Assembly: GCA_038277395.1 (NCBI GenBank)
Contig: CM076189.1
Span: forward strand, 211,708,011-211,772,010
Reading direction: 5' to 3'
From: Dryocosmus kuriphilus
Taxonomy: Eukaryota > Arthropoda > Insecta > Hymenoptera > Cynipidae
Length of the DNA: 64,000 nucleotides
The translations under genes and the position numbers were made by a program. Within the stretch, counting starts at the first letter, position 1. Each line of letters opens with the position of its first letter. The notes beneath the pieces are model-generated. The model was not told the origin of the DNA, made no database searches, and saw only the letters and a program-made list of their open reading frames with translations. Below, piece by piece: positions 56,090 through 64,000 of this stretch.

Positions 56090-59000
56090 GTGAACAAAGT
56101 GAGCAGATTTTTAAATCTCGTTTATTAGTGATTTTACACTTATTGTGATCAATATGAATTATAAAAAAAAAAGTTTCCTTTTGTTCCGAAATACTTTTAA
56201 ACAAATTTTTTTAATTGAATTATGTCAATTTTTTTTATTTTCACCCAGATATGGAAAACTATTTAAAAACATTGCGAATAATTATTATTTAAACACCGTG
56301 AAAGTAGCTTCCAGAAATTATTTGACATTTGCATTTTCAAATTGTGTAACCTACATTTACCCAATAAATTTGTGATAAAAGAAATGAATATTTTGTGTCA
56401 TGAATTTTACATGTTTTAGGAGAAACGTGGCTGTAAAGACGCTGTCATAAAGGCAAAATAGGTCAACAGTAGTCATTTCCTGAAGTCGTGCTACATTTCT
56501 CATCCAGTGAAAACTGTCCAAACGCGTTCACAAGGAATATAAATAACAACTGCATGCAAAAAAATTAATAAACAAGAAACCTCGAAAGCACGTGCAAATA
56601 TGGAAACTTTGGCTCAAATTTTCACCAATATTAAAATGTATATAAGTGATATCTTTATGAGTAGAAACCTTTAATAAGAAAGTTGCAAATTCTTTAAAAG
56701 GAATATTTATCTGAATTTTAGATCCATTTTTATAAAATATTTTTTGTAATAATTACACAATCGATTATCTAAAATTAAAAAATTTCTAAGGTATATAATT
56801 TTAAAATGTTTCATTATTTATTTGTACAAAAGTAACCTTTCGGAGAATAATTTTTAAATAATAATAAACTTTACATAGGGGAAATAGAGTTAAAGGAATA
56901 GTAAAAAATATTTTAATTAATATTTGAACACTATTTTTGAAAATGAAGTTTTTTTAATATTATCGATATAAAATTTAAATTTGTCTAGATATGACACTAT
57001 CATGACACTATATGTCTGTCACTATCTCGTATATATTTTTCTTGCTGTCTGGGGATTTATCTTAGAGCATATTAAATCTTTATATACTACATCCTATTCT
57101 CCACATTATACTTCTCTAGAAGCCACGAATGGAACTTTTTCGAAAGGATTTAATTGAACAGTGACTCCGGCAGGAAATTAATTCGTCGAGTTGGGAAGCA
57201 TTTCCGTGTTTGCGTGAAATTGGTCCCAGTCGTCACATTTCAACTTTTCCCGAAACGCCCGGACTGCTTATTCAGTAGAATATAAGCTTATACATTTGCG
57301 TATTATGCACTTAAATCGCTCATTCTTCTATATAAGATATGTCAATGATCTGCATTCAAAGTTTCCAAATTTTACAGTTTAAAAAAATCTTTCATTCGAA
57401 ATTGTTTAAATTTATCGTTGTTAAATTTTTAACAGTAATTGCAATTTAAAAATTGTATAATGACGAAAGAGTTCAAATTATCATTATTTCAAATTTAATC
57501 ATTGCATACAAAAAGTGTGAAATCTTCTAAATTTTTCATTTTCAAAAACTTTGAATTTCACTTTTATCAGTTCTAAATTGTAGAAAAAAAATGGTATTTG
57601 AACTTCTCTTCGTTGAGATCTGACCCCATGGATTGATCACTTTTCTTTTCTAATTAAATATTTAATTAAAACATGAAAAACTCCGATATTTTTTGCATGT
57701 TTCTTAGTTGACAGAAGAAATGAATTGTACAACCTGAAATGAAATTTCCTACATTTTGCTGAGAATGTTCCCAGATATACGTCTACAGGCAAAAAGAGAG
57801 GACGGAGAAAATAATGAACAAAAAATTTCTCATCTAATTACGAAATCAGCGAAGCATTAAAAAGATCTGATGTAAGGTAATCGAATTAGGTAGAATTCTA
57901 AGTAAATTTTCTTCATCAACTCGATTAACTAGCAGTGATCCCGTTTCCTTTTATCCCCTTTCCAACCTCCTTGCAACCACGCATCATCCCCTTGCGCGCT
58001 TCTCTCATAATGGCAACGCTCGTCTAATCAACGCTCATGAAAGAATCGTCGTCAAACTTAATTGAATTCAAAGCTGGATATAATAGACAACGTAATAAGA
58101 TTAACCGTTTCTCTTTCACTCCAACATATAATTTTCCAGCAATTATTACCTGCAAAGTTACCTCTTTCTTTCATTTTTCAACTGCAGGGGTTATTAATTA
58201 AAATAATATTAAAACAAAAACCGAATTACCATTTCTGTATCCTAAGGAAATCTCGCATAGGTCTGAAATCCACTTCTCGTATGGAGAAATATATCCGAAT
58301 TTTATACCGACCGCATCTTCAGGACTTCAGGTGTCCTTTCCAAAAAAACATCTGGAAGATGTCTAATTAAAAATATACGCACGAAAACAATATTTCTTGT
58401 GACCTCCTATCTTTACAGTATTTGCGTGATTCTCAGAAACAATATTCTGAATGCATTATGGAGTTTTTTGCAGATATTTGATAATGTAATTTTTGCAATT
58501 TTGATTTCATTATAGGAAAACTTGATTTTATCATTTTACAATTATTTTCTAATTTCAATTTCATTTAATTGAGACCTAACTTTAATATCAAGGATATATT
58601 TTATTTCCATACAAATTAAATAAAAGTTGAATTTACTATATCGTTTTTGTGTAAAAGTGAAAATTTTACGTAACGTAATTGTGAAATTTTAACAAAATCT
58701 TATTTATAAATAATAAATTTAGTATCAATTCTGAAAGAAACATGGGCAACTCGATTATAACAGATATATCAAATACTTGCAAATGTCAGTCCACCAGAAA
58801 AATATTAACACTCATCTATTAGAAATTTAACAACAGATACGAAACTTTAAGATATTTTTAATATTTATTATTATTAATTGCTTAAAATACTTCTAAACTA
58901 GGGAAATCAGAGATACGTACCGACACGCATTGAACTGTATTAAATTTTTTTTCAAAAATCGTTCAATTTTAATATTCTTTAAATATTTTTAAAGTCATTT

Positions 59001-59995
59001 TTAATTTGTCAAATCACTCTAACGGAGTTTTTAATAACTCTCAGAACTTCCAGTAAGAAATATAATTTTAGGAATTTTTAGAGAAAATAAATTGTTTTTA
59101 AACAATTAGCAAATCAATTGTGAATAAGACAAAAGATTTTTATATTTAAAGAAACATAAAAAAACACTACTATATATGAATCTAGTGGAATTAATTTCTG
59201 TAGGAATAGAGCTTTGTGCAAATGATCGAGTTTTCTCCACAAATATTTCCTTAGGTACGGATTTCAAATTTACGGATCTCTAATTACAGAGATAAATTTA
59301 GTCACGTCTGATACAAGAGTCTATTTAACTGGAAGTTCGACGAAGAAATCTATGTAACAGCAGTTACTTGTGATAGAAGAAATTGGGGAAAAAATGTTGT
59401 GAAAATTTTTCTATTAATTTTATAAAAAGAAAATCGATTATAACAAATTTTTTAATACCAGTCTCTTTTATTGATATATAATTGAAGTAGAACAGGAAAA
59501 TATTGAAACGAGTGGTTAGACAAGTATTTATAAAATTTATGTGATTAAAAGCTTGTCAAAAATTTTGGATACAGAGAATTTGAAAAATGAATACTAGCGC
59601 CATCCATCGAAAATTAGGTAAACTTTTCTCAATGGATAAGGCTAAAATCATAGAAATTTCAAGAACCCTGCCTGATGTTACTCAGAATCCAGGTTGTGCC
59701 GACATCTGCGAAAGAAACGCAGAACTACCAAGCTTCATGTTCTGTAGGGTAAAAATTTATAATCGATTGGAATTGGAACCAATTGGATTTTGCTATCTCC
59801 TTCAAGGTAAGAGGTCTCACAGAAGAGGTCACTTTTCTTCCCTCTCGGACTCAGAGTTGAGGAACCTTTAAGGGAGGCAATGAAGTCGGCTAAGAAGCTA
59901 CCTGACCCTCAAGTGCAATAGACGAGGTCGGCTAAGACTGTTCATGGGACGGATTAGGAGGATTAACGGAAGGGGGATGTCTTTGAGGACTCAGG
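56090..59995. other. Single-copy-looking stretch, no gene recognised
   Basis: 57130-57290 and 57940-58060 have a more balanced composition, as in conserved host noncoding DNA. The frame 59587-59871 (+, 94 codons) has no recognisable domain. 59870-59995 repeats GTCGGCTAAGA twice and runs straight into the 68-bp array. Confidence 0.4.
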
Positions 59996-62334
59996 ACCCC
60001 ATTTGTTATTAAACAAATCCCCCTTTCCCCCCTTTAGCACTCTATATATACTTCGCATATACTTATTGCATTTTTTATCAAACAAATCCCCCTTTTCCCC
60101 CTTAACACTCTATATATATACTTCGTGTATATTTATTGCATTTGTTGTTAACAAATTCCCCTTCCCCCTTTAGCTCTCTATATATAGCTCGTCTATATTT
60201 ACTGCATTTCTTATTAAACAAAAGCCCCTTTCTCCCCTTTAGCACTCTATATATACTTCGTACATATTTATTGCATTTTTTATTAAACAAAACCTCCATT
60301 TCCCCTTTAGCACTCAATATATACTTCGTGTATATTTATTGCATTTGTTATTAAACAAATCGCCCTTCCCACCTTTAGCACTCTATATATACTTCGCATA
60401 TATTTATTGCATTTTTTATTAAACAAATCCCCCTTTCCCCCCTTAACCCTCTATATATATACTTCGTGTATATTTATTGCATTTGTTGTTAACAAATTCC
60501 CCTTCCCCCTTTAGCACTCTATATATACATCGTATATATTTATTGCATTTTTTATTAAACAAATCCCCCTTTTCCCCCTTAACACTCTATATATATACTT
60601 CGTGTATATTTATTGCATTTGTTGTTAACAAATTCCCCTTCCCCCTTTAGCTCTCTATATATAGTTCGTCTATATTTACTGCATTTTTTATTAAACAAAA
60701 CCCCCTTTCTCCCCTTTAGCACTCTATATATACTTCGTTCATATTTATTGCATTTTTTATTAAACAAAACCTCCATTTCCCTTTAGCACTCAATATATAC
60801 TTCGTGTATATTTATTGCATTTGTTATTAAACAAATCGTCCTTTCCACCTTTAGCACTCTATATATACTTCGCATATATTTAATGCATTTTTTATTAAAC
60901 AAATCCCCCTTTCCCCCCTTAACACTCTATATATATACTTCGTGTATATTTATTGCATTTGTTGTTAACAAATTCCCCTTCCCCCTTTAGCACTCTATGT
61001 ATACATCGTATATATTTATTGCATTTTTCATTAAACAAAAACCCCCTTTTCCCCTTTAGCACTCAATATATACTTCGTGTATATTTATTGCATTTGTTAT
61101 TAAACAAATCGCCCTTTCCCCCCTTTAACGATCTATATATACTTCGTATATGTTTATTGCATTTTTTATTAAACAAAACCCCCTTTTCCCCTTTAGCACT
61201 CAATATATACTTCGTGTACATTTATAGCATTTGTTGTTAAAAAATTCCCCTTCCCGCTTTAGCACTCTATATATACTTCTTATATATTTATTGCATTTTT
61301 TATTAAACAAAACCCCCCTTTTCCCCTTTAGCACTCTATATATACTTCGTATATATTTAATGCATTTTTCATTAAACGAAACCCCCTTTTCCCCTTTAGG
61401 ACTCAATATATACTTCGTGTATATTTATTGCATTTGTTATTAAACAAAACCCCCTTTCGCCCCTTACCTCTCTATATATAAACTTCGCATTTATTTATTG
61501 CATTTTTTATTAAACAAACCCCCCTTTCCACCCTTTAGCACTCTATATATACTTCGTATATATTTATTGCATTTTTTATTAAACAAAACCCCCTTTTCCC
61601 CTTTAGCACTCAATATATACTTTGTGCATATTTATTGCATTTGTTATTAAACAAATCGCCCTTTCCCCCCTTTAACACTCTATATATACTTCGTATATAT
61701 TTATTGCATTTTTTATTAATTAAAAACCCCCTTTTCCCCCCTTAACATTCTATATATGCTTCGTGTATATTTATTGCATTTGTTGTTAACAATTTCCCCT
61801 TCCCCCTTTAGCACTCTATATATACTACGTATATATTTACTGCATTTTTTATTAAACAAAACCCCCTTTTCCCCTTTAGCACTCAATATATACTTCGTTT
61901 ATATTTATTGCATTTGTTATTAAACCAATCGCCCTTTCCCCCCCTTCAGCACTCTATATACACTTCGTATTTATTATTTATTGTATTTTTTTTTTAAACA
62001 AAGCCCCCTTTTCCCCTTTAGCACTCAATATATACTTCGTGTATATTTGTTGCATTTGTTATTAAACAAATCGCCCTTTCCCCCCTTTATCACTCTATAT
62101 ATACTTCGTATATATTTATTGCATTTTTTATTAAACAAAACCCTCTTTCCACCCTTTAGCACTCTATATATACTTCGTATATATTTAATGCATTTTTCAT
62201 TAAACGAAACCCCCTTTTCCCCTTTAGCACTCAATATATACTTCGTGCATATTTATTGCATTTGTTATTAAACAAATCGCCCTTTCCCCCCTTTAGCACT
62301 CTATATATAGTTCGTATATGTTTATTGCATTTTT
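59996..62334 (+). repeat. Satellite-like array, about 34 units of 68 bp
   Basis: Each unit reads roughly TTTATTGCATTTTTTATTAA, ACAAA, a C-rich block (CCCCCTTTCCCC), TTTAGCACTC and TATATATACTTCGTATATAT. The last part is a small hairpin (ATATATAC-TTC-GTATATAT), and TTTGTT-xxx-AACAAA forms a second one. C-run and T-run lengths vary from unit to unit. A higher-order period of about 478 bp (seven units) is visible between 60064-60360 and 60541-60838. The array ends abruptly inside a unit where copy E begins. Confidence 0.95.
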
Positions 62335-63391
62335 ACATTCTCATCCTCAATGAGAAGGTATTAGTTTTATGTGAAAACTGACTTTCGCGGATTTCATGAA
62401 ATCTCGACGTTTCGTGACCCCCTGAGTCCGAAAAAATGATTTTTACGACGGTGTCTGTCTGTCTGTCGTCGTAGTCGTAGTCGTAGTCGTAGTCGTGGTC
62501 GTAGTCGTAGTCGTGGTCGTAGTCGTAGTCGTGGTCGTCTGTAAACACGATAACTTTTGAAAGCATCATCAGATTGGATTGCGCTTTGGCAAACTTCTTC
62601 AGGGTTCAAAAAGAAAGGACGAGTTCGTTAACCAGACACTTTTGACCAACGGTTATGGTTTTATCCATCAAAAACGGTTTTCACAAAATCAAAAAATCAA
62701 TTTCCCGGCTAAACTGTGCGAGATACAGAAAATATGTACATAACTAAAATTGTTCACATTAAAAAAAATCTACAAATTTTGTCTTAACCGTTTTTTAACA
62801 GAATGCACGGTTTTGTTTTTAATCGAGAAAACGCTATTAAAAAATTAAAAATTTAAATTTCCCGCCAAAATATTCAAGATGCAAAAAAATGGTAAAGAAC
62901 AAAGTTGTTCAATTTAAAAAGATCTCCAAATTTTGGCTTAACCATTTTTTCATAAAATGCACGGTTTTTGTTTTAATCGATAAAACGTTATTAAAAATTA
63001 AAGATTTCAAATTTCCCGCCAAACTATGGAAGATACGGAAAAATAATAATAAACAAAGTTGTTCGCCTCAAAAAGATCTACAAATTTGCTCTCTATCATT
63101 TTTTTTATCAGACGCGTAGTTTTTGAGTTATTCGTGAAATATATTAATTCGTATAAAAAAATCTACTTTTCCGCAAAAGTATGCGAGATACGTGAAAATA
63201 TCAACAAGCAGAATTATTCACCTTCCAAGAACCTACAAATTCCCTTGAAACGATTTTTTGATACAACCCATACTTTCTTCATTAAACGTATAATACCGTT
63301 CTTTTAGTCAAAAAATACATTACTATACAGTCAATGAAAGTTATTTAAAGTTATTGAAAAATCTGCCCGCTACTCAGGCGCATTCTCATCA
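62335..63391 (-). mobile_element. Composite repeat family, copy E
   Basis: Begins (as + sequence) ACATTCTCATCCTCAATGAG directly after GCATTTTT of the last 68-bp unit. On the minus strand it has four internal modules of about 150 bp, the GGTTAACGAACTCGTCC block, a GACTACGACTACGAC tract (complement of 62466-62538) and the terminal hairpin. Its other limit is near 63391, at CATTCTCATC in the same orientation, as in copy C. Confidence 0.8.
62462..62538 (-). repeat. GTCGTA/GTCGTG microsatellite in copy E
   Basis: About twelve hexamer steps of GTCGTA with some GTCGTG, at the position where other copies have CAACGA. The base composition of the tract differs between copies although its site is fixed. 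Confidence 0.95.
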
Positions 63392-63488
63392 CCTGTCTCG
63401 CACTCACCAATCAATGAATTTATATCTAAAACGTAAATTTCTTCATTTTTTACATAGTTTGGTTGAAAAATGCAATTTTTTTATTATT

Positions 63489-64000
63489 ACATTCTCATCT
63501 CAATGAGAAGGTATTAGATTTATGCAAAATTTGACTTTCGCGGATTTCACGAAATCTCCACGTTTTAAGACCTCCTGAATCCGAAAAAATGGTTTTTACG
63601 ACCGTGTCTGTCTGTCTGTTGGCGTTGTCGTCGTTGTCGTTGTCGTCTGTTCCCACGATAACTTTCGAAGGACTAATCGGATTGGATTGCGCTTTGGCAC
63701 ACTTCTTTAAGGTCCAAAAAGAAAGGACGAGTTCGTTAACCAGCGGTTTTTGACCAACGGTTATGGTTTTATCCATCAAAAACGGTTTTCACAAAATCAA
63801 AAAATCCATTTTCCGGCTAAACTATCAGAGATACAAAAAAAACGTAGAAAGTAAAATTGTTCATCTCAAAAAAATTTACAAATTTTGTCTTAACCGTTTT
63901 TTGATAAAATGAACGGTTTTTGTTTCAGTCAAGAAAACGCTATTAGAATTTAAAAACTGTGGTTTCCCGCCAAAATATTGAAGATACCAAAAAATGGTAA
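63489..64000 (-). mobile_element. Composite repeat family, copy F (runs off the window)
   Basis: Starts with ACATTCTCATCTCAATGAGA and repeats the order hairpin, AAACGTGGAGATTTC complement, CGTCGTAAA-like block, GACAGACAGACA complement, short GTCGTTGTC tract, CTTCGAAAGTTATC complement and internal module. Its minus-strand frame 63779-63495 is open for 94 codons but see the rejected list. Confidence 0.85.

Noticed and set aside
59996..62334. CRISPR-like array
   Set aside because: Repeats are contiguous without unique spacers, and the context is eukaryotic. It is a satellite-type tandem array.
63495..63779. 94-codon minus-strand frame in copy F, also partly open in copies A and E, as a possible conserved protein
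   Set aside because: Comparing A with F codon by codon, changes fall at first, second and third positions about equally and mostly alter the residue. This is DNA-level repeat conservation, not protein constraint.
1..64000. Integrated virus or polydnavirus segment
   Set aside because: No capsid, polymerase or viral structural gene was recognised. All identifiable coding pieces belong to ordinary transposons.

Overview
The window is strongly A+T-rich eukaryotic DNA of animal type. Most likely it comes from an arthropod, and plausibly a repeat-heavy insect such as a hymenopteran; that last step is inference from the mix of transposon families. The recognised families are Penelope-like retroelements with GIY-YIG nucleases, mariners of DD34D type, a tRNA-derived SINE, an ORF1-bearing LINE, a KRBA2/SCAND3-like integrase gene and several long foldback elements. 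I see no intact host protein-coding gene. The only host-gene hint is a possible promoter plus a very short first exon near 22.15-22.28 kb. Every recognisable coding sequence is a transposon gene, and all are broken.

Layout. 1-8 kb: a Penelope-like element (PLE-A, + strand) with inverted pseudo-LTRs. It is split by a foldback element (3708-5572) and a second Penelope-type end fragment, and its right pseudo-LTR is split by a SINE with a perfect 14-bp target duplication. 9.6-12.5 kb: a hairpin-rich tract, then a minus-strand integrase pseudogene with an apparent GT-AG intron that holds another foldback. 15-22 kb: several old tandem repeats, one of them present at two loci, and a deleted mariner (20025-20976). 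24.6-27 kb: PLE-B, 5'-truncated, with a well-paired hammerhead-like motif downstream of its ORF. 30-33.6 kb: degenerate tandem repeats, then a foldback element split by a 1.96-kb ORF1-only LINE with a 14-bp target duplication. 35667-36446: an almost perfect 780-bp palindrome of two head-to-head Penelope-type ends. 39397-42136: a Tc1/mariner-like element whose long inverted ends are built of tandem subrepeats. 42352-43226: another foldback. 44556-45875: a full-length but frameshifted mariner.

47-64 kb is almost entirely repeats. At least six copies of one composite family lie here (49.0-56.1 kb as two opposed arms, then 62.3-64.0 kb). The copies combine GC-rich palindromic heads, internal tandem modules, a (CAACGA)n-type microsatellite and a terminal hairpin, and some are bounded by the short inverted motif ACATTCTCAT. 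One copy has amplified an internal module to about 15 units of 118 bp. Immediately left of another copy is an array of about 34 units of 68 bp (59996-62334).

The window therefore reads as a nest of dead mobile elements. The best leads are the composite family, the fresh 780-bp palindrome, the shared hammerhead-like motif of the Penelope ends, and the ORF1-only LINE. All calls come from reading and mentally translating the sequence; no database search was run.
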